Positions 31,823-41,340 are shown, counted from the first letter of the stretch. The stretch is DNA of 64,000 nt from Fimenecus sp964557975 (GCA_964557975.1 CAZLCG010000002.1:68445-132444), one strand, 5' to 3'. The notes: a model not told the origin generated them from the sequence alone. Program-made: numbers and translations.

Positions 31823-32749
31823 TCATTTCAAAACTGTGCCGACAGGAATTTTATGCCCTGCCAAAAAGGCTTTCGCATCCATCCTTTTTTTGCCTTCAAG
31901 CTGTAACGATAAAATGTCTATACATCTGTTATCCCCGCAGACAACGGTAATATATCTGTCAGATGATACCACCGTCCCCGCTTTTTCGCTTGAAAATCCC
32001 GACAGCGCGGACGAATAAATTTTAATTTTTTTTCCGTTAAGCTCCGTTGTCGCAGCGGGTCGGGGAGATAACCCCCTTATCTTATTGTGAACCTCTGTTG
32101 CGGGCTTCGTGAAATCAACGGGACAAAGCTCTTTTGTCAGCATCGGTGCATAACAGCTTTCTTCATCCGATTGCTTAACAGGCTTTAATTCATTATTTTT
32201 TAAAGCCTTTACGGTATCCGATAAAACATCGGCTCCGAGATAGGATAAAACGTCGTGAAGCTCGCCCGAAGTCATATTTTCATAAATTTCCGTTTCTTTT
32301 CTTAAAAGTATATCTCCCGTATCAATGCCTTCGTCCATAAGCATAGAGGTTACGCCCGTTTTGCTTTCGCCGTTTAAAATGCACTGTTGGATAGGCGCCG
32401 CGCCTCTGTATTTCGGCAGCAGCGAAGCGTGAATATTTATTGAATTATATTTGGGATAGTATAAAATTTCAGCAGGTAATATTTTGCCGTAAGCAACTAC
32501 AACAGAAAGCTCGGGCTGTAATTGCTCAAATATTTTAAGAGCTTCGCCGTCCCTCATACTTTTCGGCTGAAAAACGGGAATACCGTGCTTTAAAGCGCAT
32601 TGTTTGACTTCGGAAAACGCAAGTTCGTACCCCCTGCCCTTAGGCTTGTCGGGCTGAGTGAATACGCCTACAACATTTTCGCCGTCGTCAATAAGCCGAC
32701 GCAGACACGGAACGGAAAATTCGGGCGTGCCCATAAATATAATTCTCAT
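31823..32749 (-). CDS. fmt: methionyl-tRNA formyltransferase
   Basis: Formylates initiator Met-tRNA with 10-formyl-THF. 308 residues: MRIIFMGTPEFSVP, the catalytic region INIHASLLPKYRGAAPIQ (Asn, His), GVTSMLMDEGIDTGDIL (catalytic Asp), and an OB-fold C-terminal domain. The ATG at 32749 gives the canonical MRIIFMGTPEF start. It lies six bases after the def stop, as usual for this pair. Confidence 0.97.
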   Translation of the reverse strand: MRIIFMGTPEFSVPCLRRLIDDGENVVGVFTQPDKPKGRGYELAFSEVKQCALKHGIPVFQPKSMRDGEALKIFEQLQPELSVVVAYGKILPAEILYYPKYNSINIHASLLPKYRGAAPIQQCILNGESKTGVTSMLMDEGIDTGDILLRKETEIYENMTSGELHDVLSYLGADVLSDTVKALKNNELKPVKQSDEESCYAPMLTKELCPVDFTKPATEVHNKIRGLSPRPAATTELNGKKIKIYSSALSGFSSEKAGTVVSSDRYITVVCGDNRCIDILSLQLEGKKRMDAKAFLAGHKIPVGTVLK

Positions 32750-32755
32750 AAACAA

Positions 32756-33238
32756 TCAGTCCGTTTCGGTTTCTTTTTTTATTCTGTCAATTACTTCCTG
32801 CGGCGCTAACCTTTCGGTATACAAGTGACCGTCAAGGTGGTCGATTTCGTGGCAGAAGGCTCTTGCTTTAAGACCCTCTCCCTTATAATGACACCACTTG
32901 CCGTCACGGTTCTGCGCCTTAACCTTTACGATTTCGGGTCTTTTGGTTATACCGCTTTTTCCCGGCAGCGAAAGACAGCCCTCAGCCTCATACTGAACGC
33001 CCTGTTCATAAATTATTTCGGGGTTTATAAGCTCAATAAGCCCGTCGCCCACGTCAATTATAACAGCTCTTTTCAAAACCCCGACCTGAACAGCGGCAAG
33101 TCCGCACCCGTCGGCTTTGTAAAGAGTATCCTTCATATCGTCAAGCAGCATAAAAAGACGCTCGTCAAAAACCTCTACGCGTCTGCTCGTCTTTTTTAAA
33201 ATCGGGTCGTCGTTAACCCTGATATTGCGTATTCCCAT
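32756..33238 (-). CDS. def: peptide deformylase
   Basis: Iron/zinc enzyme that removes the N-terminal formyl group from nascent proteins, undoing the work of Fmt encoded next to it. The 160 residues contain the three signature motifs GCGLAAVQVGV, EGCLSLPG (metal Cys) and HEIDHLDG (metal His pair and Glu). It starts MGIRNIRVNDDPILKK, with GAGGTGAC upstream, nine bases past the priA stop. Confidence 0.98.
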   Translation of the reverse strand: MGIRNIRVNDDPILKKTSRRVEVFDERLFMLLDDMKDTLYKADGCGLAAVQVGVLKRAVIIDVGDGLIELINPEIIYEQGVQYEAEGCLSLPGKSGITKRPEIVKVKAQNRDGKWCHYKGEGLKARAFCHEIDHLDGHLYTERLAPQEVIDRIKKETETD

Positions 33239-33247
33239 GCTGTCACC

Positions 33248-35713
33248 TCAAAACATATTTTCAGGATTTATATCGGCATAAACCGATACTTTATTATATC
33301 TTTTATCGTCCGCAAAATCCTTTAAAAGCCGCGAAATAAATTTTCTGAACTCCTTAGTGTTTCTGCACTTTATAATTACTCTGTATCTGTACCTTCCCGC
33401 AACCTTTGAGATCCTCGGTGCAAGAGGACTTAAAACTATTATTCCGAGATCGGAAAATTCCGCCTTGTGCAGAGCCTTAACGCTTTCAAAAAATGTTTTT
33501 GCCGCCGATTTAACCGTCAGCTCGTCAGCGGCGGAAAATCCGACTGAGCAAAAATCGCAGAACGGAGGATAAATCAACGCTTTTCGGATTTTAATTTCAA
33601 GGTTAAAAAACGCTTCATAATCCTGCGCCTGTGACAGCCTTATAATCTCATTATCGGGAAAAGAGGTCTGAATGATTGCCTTGCCCTTTTCGCTTCCCCT
33701 GCCCGAGCGCCCGATGACCTGTGTTAAAAGGTCGAACGCCCTTTCAGAGCTTTTATAATCGTCATTATATAGCTGCTGGTCTATTGAAATAACGCCGACA
33801 AGCGTAACGTTAGGAAAATCAAGCCCCTTTGCAACCATTTGAGTTCCCAAAAGAATATCGTACTCGCCGTCCGCAAACTTTTTAAGTGAGTTTTCAAAGA
33901 AAAAGCGAGACGAGGTTGAATCGGTATCAAGCCTTAACACCCTTGCGTCGGGCAGTTTTTCTTTAATTTCGTCCTCTAACCGCTGTGTGCCCGCTCCCGA
34001 ATAAACAACGCTTTTTTCCCCGCATTCGGAGCATTTTTCCGTAAAAGGTTCGGAATAACCGCAGTAATGGCACATAAGCCTACCGTTTCGCGAATGATAG
34101 GTAAGCGAAATACTGCAATTCGGGCAAACCTTAACCTTTCCGCATTTTGAGCAAGCCGCAAAGGTATTAAAGCCCCTTCTGTTCAACAAAAGAATAGACT
34201 GCTTTTTGTTTTCAAGGCAGGCTCTCAGCTCCGTTTCAAGCTCGCGGCTTAAATTATCGCCCTTTGACAGATCCGCGCCGTATTTCATATCGGTTGTAAT
34301 TACTTCGGGCAAAACGGCTTTGCCGTACCTTTCTCTCAGCGTGTTTAAGGATATTTTTCCGCTCTTGGCCAATGCGAACGTCGTAACGGACGGTGTTGCG
34401 GAGGCAAGCAAAAGCAGAGAATTGTTAAGCTTTGTGCGGAACGCCGCGACGTCCCTTGCATGGTATCTCGGCGACATTTCGGATTTATATGTGTGCTCCT
34501 GCTCCTCATCGATAATTATAAGACCGAGACGTTCAAACGGAGCAAAAACCGCGGAGCGCGTACCAAGGGCAATGCTTGCCTTGCCGTCCTTAACTCTCTG
34601 CCATTCGTCCTTTCTTTCACCCATTGACAAGCCGCTGTGAAATACAGCCACTCTGTCGCCGTATCTTTCATAAAAAATCGAAAGCATCTGCGGCGTCAGC
34701 GATATTTCGGGAACCATCATTATGACCTGTTTGCCGTCGTCAATAACGTCGTCAATCAGCTTTAAAAACACCTGAGTTTTGCCGGAGCCCGTCACCCCGT
34801 ATAAAAGCGAGGTTTCGGGCTTCGGGGAAAAATACAGCTTTTTTATATTCTCATACGCAATATTTTGCTCCTGAGATAATAATATTTCATTATGAATTGA
34901 TGAACATTTATTAAACTTCGGTCTTCTGAAAACACGGTTCTCAAAGATTTCAACAATTCCTTTTTTTTCAAGCGTAGCAATAACCGCCGCTGTAACGCCG
35001 GTAAAATAGCATATTTCCTTAACGCTTGCAGAGCCTATGTCTTTAAGGAGATTTATTACATTCTTCTGTTTGGGCGTGAGCTTCGGAAGCTCGGTAAGCT
35101 CAAGAAAAAGCTGAGTAAGCCTTGCGTTTTTAACGGTAGCGTCGCCGGTTCTTTGAACGGTATCGACGTTGCTTAAAAGAAAGCCTTTCTTTTGCAGGGA
35201 TTTTACAATAGGAAAGCCGCTTTTACAGCCGTTATCCTTCAGTATTTTTTCTTCCTTTACATAGGTGCTTTTGTCGCTTAAATAATTTATTATATTTCTT
35301 TCGTCGGCAGTAAGGGTATCGAGCATTTCATCGGTAACGGCAGGGTTGATTATATATGAGTTAACGATATTAAGCCCTATTCCCGACGGCAGCATTGCCT
35401 TTGCCGCGTCGTAAAACGTGCAGAATGTATGCTCTTTAAGAAACACGGCAACGCGGATAAGCTCGCCGGTCAGAAGCGGCGCCCGATCCGGCACCGCCGA
35501 AACGCTTTTAAGCTTCTTTTCGCCGTCTGACTTTCTCAGCGCGAAAACAAAGCCCTGCCTTTTCCTGTTGCCGTTACCGAAGGGTACAATCACCCTGACG
35601 CCCGCTTTAACTTGAGAAAGCAATAAATCGGGAACAGCGTAGTCAAATATGCCGTCAAAGCTGTACGCCGTGTTTTCAACGGCAACTTTAGCAATGATTT
35701 CGGACAATGACAT
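33248..35713 (-). CDS. priA: primosomal replication-restart helicase
   Basis: Loads the replisome at stalled forks. The 821-residue protein begins with the 3' DNA-binding domain (AYSFDGIFDYAVP), then a winged-helix region, helicase Walker A YGVTGSGKTQVFL, DEEQEHTYK (DEAH-type box II), the zinc-binding cluster (CSKCGKVKVCPNC ... CHYCGY ... CSEC) and motifs V-VI ILLGTQMVAKGLDFPNV and QVIGRSGRGSEKG. It follows rpoZ by 29 bp, giving the conserved gmk-rpoZ-priA-def-fmt order. Confidence 0.97.
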   Translation of the reverse strand: MSLSEIIAKVAVENTAYSFDGIFDYAVPDLLLSQVKAGVRVIVPFGNGNRKRQGFVFALRKSDGEKKLKSVSAVPDRAPLLTGELIRVAVFLKEHTFCTFYDAAKAMLPSGIGLNIVNSYIINPAVTDEMLDTLTADERNIINYLSDKSTYVKEEKILKDNGCKSGFPIVKSLQKKGFLLSNVDTVQRTGDATVKNARLTQLFLELTELPKLTPKQKNVINLLKDIGSASVKEICYFTGVTAAVIATLEKKGIVEIFENRVFRRPKFNKCSSIHNEILLSQEQNIAYENIKKLYFSPKPETSLLYGVTGSGKTQVFLKLIDDVIDDGKQVIMMVPEISLTPQMLSIFYERYGDRVAVFHSGLSMGERKDEWQRVKDGKASIALGTRSAVFAPFERLGLIIIDEEQEHTYKSEMSPRYHARDVAAFRTKLNNSLLLLASATPSVTTFALAKSGKISLNTLRERYGKAVLPEVITTDMKYGADLSKGDNLSRELETELRACLENKKQSILLLNRRGFNTFAACSKCGKVKVCPNCSISLTYHSRNGRLMCHYCGYSEPFTEKCSECGEKSVVYSGAGTQRLEDEIKEKLPDARVLRLDTDSTSSRFFFENSLKKFADGEYDILLGTQMVAKGLDFPNVTLVGVISIDQQLYNDDYKSSERAFDLLTQVIGRSGRGSEKGKAIIQTSFPDNEIIRLSQAQDYEAFFNLEIKIRKALIYPPFCDFCSVGFSAADELTVKSAAKTFFESVKALHKAEFSDLGIIVLSPLAPRISKVAGRYRYRVIIKCRNTKEFRKFISRLLKDFADDKRYNKVSVYADINPENMF

Positions 35714-35742
35714 ACACCTCCCGATTTAGATTGAGATTTAAA

Positions 35743-35952
35743 TCAGATATTCCTGATTTCCTCAGGCTCAATTATTTTAACCTTTCCCTGAATTATGTCG
35801 TCGAGCGCAAGGCTGACAGGCTTTTCAACGATAATTTCACCGTTTTCTTCAGCCTCCTCGGCGATTTCTCTTGCCCTTTTTGCCGTAGCGATTACAAGAG
35901 AATAACGGCTTAACCTGTTTGACAGAACTTTTTTAAGACTTGGATTGAACAT
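35743..35952 (-). CDS. rpoZ: RNA polymerase omega subunit
   Basis: Small subunit that helps fold and keep beta-prime in the polymerase. 69 residues: MFNPSLKKVL, then RYSLVIATAKRAREIAEEA, the conserved core, and PVSLALDDIIQGKVKI. I start at 35952, since GTGAGG lies just upstream; a further start at 35967 would overlap gmk and add residues not typical of omega. It is coupled to gmk, whose stop lies five bases upstream of its ATG. Confidence 0.93.
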   Translation of the reverse strand: MFNPSLKKVLSNRLSRYSLVIATAKRAREIAEEAEENGEIIVEKPVSLALDDIIQGKVKIIEPEEIRNI

Positions 35953-35956
35953 AGCT

Positions 35957-36526
35957 TTAAACCTCACTGTTATATTTATCTAATATGGCGAGAACATCCT
36001 CCGCCGCGGTATCTATATCATCATTTATTACAACATGGTCGTAATAACGGCTGTGGGCGATTTCGCTTACTGCGATTTCCATTCTTCCGCGAATATCGTC
36101 CTCATCCTCAGTGCCTCTTGAGCGAAGTCTTTTTTCAAGCTCCTCAACCGACGGAGGCATAATAAAAACCGATATTGAATCGTTATATATTTTTTTTATG
36201 TTTGAAGCGCCGTTTACCTCAATTTTAAGGATTACGGTTTTGCCCTCTTCAAGCCAATTATCAACAGGCTTTTTCGGAGTGCCGTAGAAATTTGCGCCGT
36301 ATTTTGTGTACTCGAGAATGTTTCCCGAAGCAATCATCCTTTGAAAATCGTCGTTGGAAACGAAATAATAGTCAACTCCATCGGTTTCACACTCGCGCTT
36401 CCGACGGGTAGTAACCGAAATTGACCGCTGAAGCTCAGGGCGTTTTTGAAAAAGTATCTCCAAAAGGGTATCTTTTCCAACCCCTGCCGGACCCGAAAAA
36501 AGAACAAGCCTGCCTTTATCCTTCAT
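35957..36526 (-). CDS. gmk: guanylate kinase
   Basis: Phosphorylates GMP to GDP. 189 residues: P-loop FSGPAGVGKDTLLEIL, GMP-binding SVTTRRKRECETDGVDYYFV, EYTKYGANFYGTPK, VILKIEVNGASNIKK and the lid RSRGTEDEDDI. The first ATG overlaps the end of the RemA gene by 11 bp, indicating coupled translation. The place between remA (DUF370) and rpoZ is standard for Firmicutes. Confidence 0.97.
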   Translation of the reverse strand: MKDKGRLVLFSGPAGVGKDTLLEILFQKRPELQRSISVTTRRKRECETDGVDYYFVSNDDFQRMIASGNILEYTKYGANFYGTPKKPVDNWLEEGKTVILKIEVNGASNIKKIYNDSISVFIMPPSVEELEKRLRSRGTEDEDDIRGRMEIAVSEIAHSRYYDHVVINDDIDTAAEDVLAILDKYNSEV

Positions 36527-36779
36527 TACTATTCTCCTCCGCCGTTTCTTCGTTAAAGCGGCTCATTATTTTTTCTGTCTGCAAATATGAAAGAATTACA
36601 TGGTTGCTGTCCGTAATTATGACCGCTCTTGTCCTGCGCCCCTGAGTTGCGTCAATAAGCAGCTTCTGTTCCTTTGCATCCTGAACAAGTCTTTTTACGG
36701 GCGCCGAATCGGGGTTAACAACCGAAAGGATTCTACCCGCGTTAACGGCGTTGCCGAAACCGATATTTATAAGCTTCAT
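36516..36779 (-). CDS. remA: RemA/DUF370 family DNA-binding regulator
   Basis: RemA forms DNA-binding rings that activate matrix and osmoprotection genes in B. subtilis. The 87-residue protein has the family core MKLINIGFGNAVNAGRILSV, then APVKRLVQDAKEQKLLIDATQGRRTRAVIITDSNHVILS. ATG at 36779 is chosen: GAGG is nine bases upstream, and the GTG five codons earlier would give an atypical start. It lies directly after yicC, in the usual yicC-remA-gmk order. Target genes in this organism are unknown. Confidence 0.92.
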   Translation of the reverse strand: MKLINIGFGNAVNAGRILSVVNPDSAPVKRLVQDAKEQKLLIDATQGRRTRAVIITDSNHVILSYLQTEKIMSRFNEETAEENSNEG

Positions 36780-36790
36780 CAACAATTTCC

Positions 36791-37669
36791 TCACTCAATA
36801 TTCTGAACCTGCTCGCGGATTTTTTCGACCTCTGCCTTGATTGAAATTACGCGTTTGGCAATTTCAACATCCTGCGCCTTTGAGCCTATTGTATTTGCCT
36901 CACGGTTAATTTCCTGAACAAGGAAATCAAGCTTTCTGCCTATCGCTTCATCGGAATCCGTAAAGGCTCTGAGCTGCGAAATGTGGCTTCGTAACCTGAC
37001 GGTTTCCTCCGCAACGGCGACTTTGTCGGCATAAATTGCAGCCTCGTTTAAAAGCCGTGTTTCATCAACCGAAGCGTCGCTCAAAAGCTCTTTCATTCTC
37101 TGTTTTAGTTTTTCATTGTATTCCTTAACGGTTTCGGGAGAACGCTTTTCAACGAACTCAACGCACTCAATAATGTAATCGGCCCTTGACAGTATATCTT
37201 TTTTCAGCTTTTCGCCCTCGGCTTCACGCATTTTGATAAATTTATCAATTGCCTCCCCGGCAACCGATTTGACCGCGTTCCAAATTTTTTCCTCATCGTC
37301 GGGCGTCTTGTGCAGAGTAAGCACGTCGGGAAACCTTGAAAGTGAATATGCGGAAATATCGCCGTCAACAGAAAGTCTGTCGGAAATCTCCCTGACAGCT
37401 TTTAAATAGCCCTCGGCAAGAGAATGGTTAACTATAATTTCAGTATCGGCTTCCTCAAAATTTTCGACCGAAACATAACATTCGATTTTACCTCTTGCCA
37501 CAAGAGAATTTGTAAAGGCTTTCATTTTTTCTTCAAGGAAGCCGTAAGCTCTCGGCACTCTTGCCGAAAACTCAAAATACCTATGATTGACGCTTTTAAT
37601 CTCAACCGATATGCTCATACCGTCAATTACAGACTCCGCCCTGCCGTAGCCGGTCATACTTTTAATCAT
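36791..37669 (-). CDS. yicC: YicC family endoribonuclease-like protein
   Basis: 292 residues. Starts MIKSMTGYGRAE, contains EIKSVNHRYFEFSARVPRAYGFLEEKMKAF and ends with the DUF1732 part RLRSHISQLRAF, GRKLDFLVQEINREANTIGSKA. YicC proteins have been reported to act as endoribonucleases; the precise role here is not deducible. A coiled-coil-rich central section is typical. Heads the yicC-remA-gmk-rpoZ-priA run. Confidence 0.92.
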   Translation of the reverse strand: MIKSMTGYGRAESVIDGMSISVEIKSVNHRYFEFSARVPRAYGFLEEKMKAFTNSLVARGKIECYVSVENFEEADTEIIVNHSLAEGYLKAVREISDRLSVDGDISAYSLSRFPDVLTLHKTPDDEEKIWNAVKSVAGEAIDKFIKMREAEGEKLKKDILSRADYIIECVEFVEKRSPETVKEYNEKLKQRMKELLSDASVDETRLLNEAAIYADKVAVAEETVRLRSHISQLRAFTDSDEAIGRKLDFLVQEINREANTIGSKAQDVEIAKRVISIKAEVEKIREQVQNIE

Positions 37670-37712
37670 AATCGTACCGTCCCGATATTTTAGTCATTAT
37701 ATTTTACTATTA

Positions 37713-38108
37713 TTAAGCATTTATGTCAATATCAACCTTTTTGCAGCAAGAGCCGAGCAGCAGTGTGGGAATATCGCCCTCATAAACTCCGCCGCTTAAT
37801 TGAAAGCCCAAGAGGGTAAAAACGTTTTTATATTCCTGCTGACTTGAATAAGCCATATAAGCGTTTCTGTTTGCAGCAAAGTTAAGAGCGGAACGGATAA
37901 GCCCCTCAACGAGCAGCCCGTCCGGCATAACCGTGGAAATATCGCTTATAAAGCATTTGCCGCCGTCAATCGTTACAAGACATTTTCCTGCGTATTCACC
38001 GTTTTCGTATGCCTTGTAAGCTGCGTAAACGAAGTTTTCGCGGAACAGCCTGTCCGAAAAAATCGCTTTAATTTCATTTATATCTGTTAAAGGCTTGTAA
38101 ATTACCAT
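37713..38108 (-). CDS. small protein with possible GNAT-like C-terminus
   Basis: 131 residues that I cannot place firmly. The layout MVIYKPLTDINEIKAIF, YENGEYAGKCLVTIDGGKCFISDISTVMP, LVEGLIRSALNFAANRNAYMAYSSQQEYKNVFTLLGFQL resembles a compact acetyltransferase fold (strand 4, helix 3, strand 5, LGF turn), but the acetyl-CoA pyrophosphate loop is not evident. A Cys-Cys pair (GSCCKK) lies near the C-terminus. No transmembrane segments. It sits between yicC and the pseudouridine synthase on the same strand; function unknown. Confidence 0.6.
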   Translation of the reverse strand: MVIYKPLTDINEIKAIFSDRLFRENFVYAAYKAYENGEYAGKCLVTIDGGKCFISDISTVMPDGLLVEGLIRSALNFAANRNAYMAYSSQQEYKNVFTLLGFQLSGGVYEGDIPTLLLGSCCKKVDIDINA

Positions 38109-38185
38109 TTTACCGCAATGTGATACGTCCGCAAAAAGCCCTTTATCAGACTTTTTTGGGTTGTATCACCCTTTCCTGTTATTAT

Positions 38186-38932
38186 TTACTGTTTTCCCGT
38201 ATTCTTTATTCCCGCGCTCTCATAAAGCGACAGTATTTCCCGCTCGGTCAAATTTCTGTAGCTGCCCTGCTTGAGCATACCGAGCTTAACGCTGCCGATT
38301 TTTGTCCTTTTAAGTCTCGCGACCTCTATGCCGAGCGAGTCGAACATCCTCCTGATTTGTCTGTTTCTTCCCTCATAAACGGTTACTTCGACAACAGTGC
38401 GGTTTTCCTGCTTCTCAACAATTTTCAAATCAGCGGGCGCGGTCATTTTACCGTCTATCTCTATACCGTTTCTGAATTTTGCCGCCTGTTCCTTCGTAAT
38501 TTCGGGTCTGATTGTAACCCTGTAAGTTTTGGGAACATGGGTTGAGGGGTGCGAAAGAGCGTTTGCAAATTCGCCGTCATTTGTCATTATCAAAAGCCCC
38601 TCCGACTCTCTGTCAAGTCTGCCGACGGGATATATTCTCGTTTTAACGTCCTTTACAAGCTCGGCGACACATTTTCTGTCCATCTCGTCGCTCATCGTAG
38701 TAATAAATCCGCGCGGCTTGTTAAGCATAATATACACGTTTTTATTTGACGCCGAAACTCGTTTTCCCGAAACGGTTACCTTATCGCGCTTAGGGTCAAC
38801 CTTATCGCCTATTCGGGCTGTAACGCCGTTAACCTTAACCTTGCCTGCCGAGATAAGCTCTTCAGACTTTCTTCGCGAGACAATACCGCTTTCAGCCATA
38901 AATTTTTGCAGTCTTATTTTTTCGTCAGCCAT
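38186..38932 (-). CDS. rRNA pseudouridine synthase, RsuA/RluB family
   Basis: 248 residues: N-terminal S4 RNA-binding domain (IRLQKFMAESGIVSRRKSEELISAGKVKVNG), then the synthase domain with the catalytic Asp in PVGRLDRESEGLLIMTNDG, KTYRVTI and the C-terminal RNRQIRRMFDSLG. By context in Firmicutes (next to scpAB and a carboxypeptidase) it corresponds to RluB/YpuL, which modifies helix 89-93 of 23S rRNA; the exact site is inferred. Overlaps the carboxypeptidase gene end by eight bases. Confidence 0.92.
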   Translation of the reverse strand: MADEKIRLQKFMAESGIVSRRKSEELISAGKVKVNGVTARIGDKVDPKRDKVTVSGKRVSASNKNVYIMLNKPRGFITTMSDEMDRKCVAELVKDVKTRIYPVGRLDRESEGLLIMTNDGEFANALSHPSTHVPKTYRVTIRPEITKEQAAKFRNGIEIDGKMTAPADLKIVEKQENRTVVEVTVYEGRNRQIRRMFDSLGIEVARLKRTKIGSVKLGMLKQGSYRNLTEREILSLYESAGIKNTGKQ

Positions 38933-40088
38933 TTTTTCCGCCTTTCAAGTAATCAATTATTCTTTGAAATAAGGATCTCTCAGCTTCCACAGAGTTCGGA
39001 ACGGTGATACACTCGGCGTTTTCATTTGCAACTAAAGGAATTTCACATATAAATTCGCCGTTATTATAATAATACGAAACAGAGCCGACAATATCTCCCT
39101 TATTTACGGGAGCGTATAAAAACCGTTCGGCATTAACAACGCCGTAAAAGTCGACGGATTCCGAAAAGCTGTGTATTACGGCATTTTCATAAAGCACGGC
39201 GCTTATTGAGGATTTATCGGAGCCTACGCATTTTATGCCGTATGCTTCGCCTTCCTCATTCAAACGAACCTCTTTAAGCTGAGAAAATCCGTAATCAAGC
39301 AGTTTCTTATGATCCTCCCAATCGTTGGGATCGTTAAGAGTAACCGCAACGAGAGTAACGCCGTTTCTTTCGGCGGCTGTGACAAGACATCTCCCGCTTT
39401 TTTTGGTATAGCCCGTTTTAATGCCGACTGCGCCCTCATAGTATTTGAGCATTTTATTGTGATTTGTAAAATACCTTTTATACGGAGGGTTGCCGTAGTC
39501 AACCGATACGGAATAAGCGGAACAAATTTTTAAAAAAGTCTCATTTTTTACAGCATATGAACCGAGCAGCGCCATATCGTACGCCGTGGAGTAATGTCCG
39601 TCCGAATCAAGACCCGACGGAGTTACGAAATGAGAGTTTTTCATTCCGATTGACCGCGCTTTTTCATTCATCAAAACGCTGAATCCCTCCGGACTGCCGG
39701 CAAGCGCGTAAGCGGTAACGTTAGCTGCGTCGTTGCCCGATTCAAGCATCATACCGTAAACCAGCTCTTCAAGGCTGATTTTGTCGCCCGCAAGCAAGCC
39801 TATCGAGGTACCCTCAACACGAACCATCTCATCGGTAACGGTTATTTCCTGCGATAAATCACCGATTTCGAGCGCAATAATCGATGTCATAATTTTGGTA
39901 GTGCTTGCCATAGAAAGGCGTTCGTCGGGATTTTTTGAAAATATTACTTCATTAGTATCGGCTTTCATTACCACCGCCGCCTCGGCGCTGACGCCGACCG
40001 TTTCAGCCGCCGCAGAAACAGTCGGTAACAATACGGTAAAAACAATTATCAAAATAAATGATACAAATCTCTTAAACAAATCAACCAC
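38925..40088 (-). CDS. D-alanyl-D-alanine carboxypeptidase (DacF/DacB type)
   Basis: Low-molecular-weight penicillin-binding protein trimming peptidoglycan pentapeptides outside the cell. 387 residues: signal peptide (FVSFILIIVFTVLLPTVSAAAE), SMASTTKIMT (SxxK), ESGNDAANV (SxN) and GIKTGYTKKSGRC (KTG), followed by a C-terminal beta domain. Gene context beside ytfJ and scpAB matches the sporulation-linked DacF in Bacillus; equivalence is inference. Start uncertain: GTG at 40088 abuts the GGCGG site; TTG at 40079 is better spaced. Confidence 0.92.
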   Translation of the reverse strand: MVDLFKRFVSFILIIVFTVLLPTVSAAAETVGVSAEAAVVMKADTNEVIFSKNPDERLSMASTTKIMTSIIALEIGDLSQEITVTDEMVRVEGTSIGLLAGDKISLEELVYGMMLESGNDAANVTAYALAGSPEGFSVLMNEKARSIGMKNSHFVTPSGLDSDGHYSTAYDMALLGSYAVKNETFLKICSAYSVSVDYGNPPYKRYFTNHNKMLKYYEGAVGIKTGYTKKSGRCLVTAAERNGVTLVAVTLNDPNDWEDHKKLLDYGFSQLKEVRLNEEGEAYGIKCVGSDKSSISAVLYENAVIHSFSESVDFYGVVNAERFLYAPVNKGDIVGSVSYYYNNGEFICEIPLVANENAECITVPNSVEAERSLFQRIIDYLKGGKNG

Positions 40089-40147
40089 CGCCTATTAAAA
40101 ATATGCAGGCGGTGATTAAAATATTTTTTCAATAATTATTTATTAAA

Positions 40148-40609
40148 TTACTTCTCTTCGGGAGCATCGGCATCAACCTTAATATCCGCTTCAACTGATA
40201 CCGTTTCGTCCGTATCCTGCCCGTCGGCTTTCTGTTTTTCCTTTTTAGCCTTGTTTACAACGCTTGTAACCTTGTCAAACATCTCGGGAACAAGATTAAC
40301 AACTCTTTCAGCCGCATTGTCGTATGCGGTAATATGCTTTAACGTGACCTCTCCGTCGGAAACTACGAGAAAAGCAACGGGCGTAATGGTAACGCCTGCT
40401 CCGCCGCCGCCGCCGAAAATCTGTTTGCTTGTCTTTGACGGGAAATCGGAGCCGCCCGAAGCAAAACCGTATGTAACCTTTGAAACGGGTATAATTGTAA
40501 TACCGCCGTCAAGATTTATCGGTTCGCCGATAATCGTGCTGACGTTCACAAGGTTTTTAACCTTTTCAATAGTGGCTTCAAGAATCCCTGCCGCTGACTG
40601 TTCATTCAT
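40148..40609 (-). CDS. ytfJ: GerW/YtfJ family spore protein
   Basis: 153 residues. Recognised by STIIGEPINLDGGITIIPVSKVTYGFASGGSDF, GGGGGAGVTITPVAFLVV and an acidic/lysine-rich tail. In B. subtilis the homologue (GerW) is needed for normal L-alanine germination; biochemical role unknown. ATG at 40609 overlaps the end of the DUF2953 gene, with GGCGGTGC upstream; the pair ytfI(DUF2953)-ytfJ is conserved in spore formers. Confidence 0.9.
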   Translation of the reverse strand: MNEQSAAGILEATIEKVKNLVNVSTIIGEPINLDGGITIIPVSKVTYGFASGGSDFPSKTSKQIFGGGGGAGVTITPVAFLVVSDGEVTLKHITAYDNAAERVVNLVPEMFDKVTSVVNKAKKEKQKADGQDTDETVSVEADIKVDADAPEEK

Positions 40610-41306
40610 TTGTAGCACCGCCTTTTATATTTTTGTTAACTGCGTTTTGATTATCTTCAACCTCCGGTTTTGCCCGAAGAATTTTAAGAACAACATTTTT
40701 TACAATACGAACCGCAAAGACAATACCGTAATTTATTAAAAATATCGGTCTGAGCGAAGCGTTGAAAACGAATTGCGCCGAGCTGAACGTGCCAATAAAA
40801 TCAGGCTCTATATTTACATCGTAATTTTTAACCTTAAGCGTTGAGCATATATAGCCGAGCGGCGGAAAAACATCCTTACAAACGTTGCCGTATTCGACAG
40901 CGGTGCCTGCCGCGTCCTGATTTTTTGAAATAACCATCCATAAATAAAGGTCGTCTATAATAAAATGCTTTTTAAAGCACCTGAGCATTGAGCCCAAAGC
41001 GTCCGCGCCGTCTTTAATAAGAGCAATAACTCCGTCAACGCCCTGATTATCGTAAAAAACCTTAAACGGATTGGGCTTTTTTTCAACAATATCCTCGGGA
41101 GGCTTCTCCTCCTGCGGTTTTTCTTCTTTGGGCTTTTTGGGTTTTTTAGGCTTTTTTTTCGAGAAAGGATAAACCGTAAAGGAAAGAAAAAGCCAACGAA
41201 CCTTTAATGTGAATTTATCAATATATTCGGCTTCAATTCTGAATTTTATACTTAAAAGGAGTATGAAAAAAGCAATTATTGCAAGAATTATATATATAGC
41301 TATCAT
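40602..41306 (-). CDS. DUF2953 protein (YtfI-like)
   Basis: 234 residues. N-terminal transmembrane helix (AIYIILAIIAFFILLLSI), then a Lys/Pro/Glu-rich linker (KKPKKPKKPKEEKPQ) and a C-terminal DUF2953 domain with FKKHFIIDDLYLWMVISKNQDAA, TAVEYGNV and IEPDF. Function unknown, but always beside ytfJ in spore formers; a spore-envelope role is inferred. Translation of ytfJ is coupled to it by overlap. Confidence 0.85.
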   Translation of the reverse strand: MIAIYIILAIIAFFILLLSIKFRIEAEYIDKFTLKVRWLFLSFTVYPFSKKKPKKPKKPKEEKPQEEKPPEDIVEKKPNPFKVFYDNQGVDGVIALIKDGADALGSMLRCFKKHFIIDDLYLWMVISKNQDAAGTAVEYGNVCKDVFPPLGYICSTLKVKNYDVNIEPDFIGTFSSAQFVFNASLRPIFLINYGIVFAVRIVKNVVLKILRAKPEVEDNQNAVNKNIKGGATNE

Positions 41307-41340
41307 ATCAAACCTCCCTTTGCGTTATTGATAAATATTA

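Noticed and set aside
38120..38545. Plus-strand 141-codon frame opposite the pseudouridine synthase
   Set aside because: Shadow frame antisense to a strongly supported gene.
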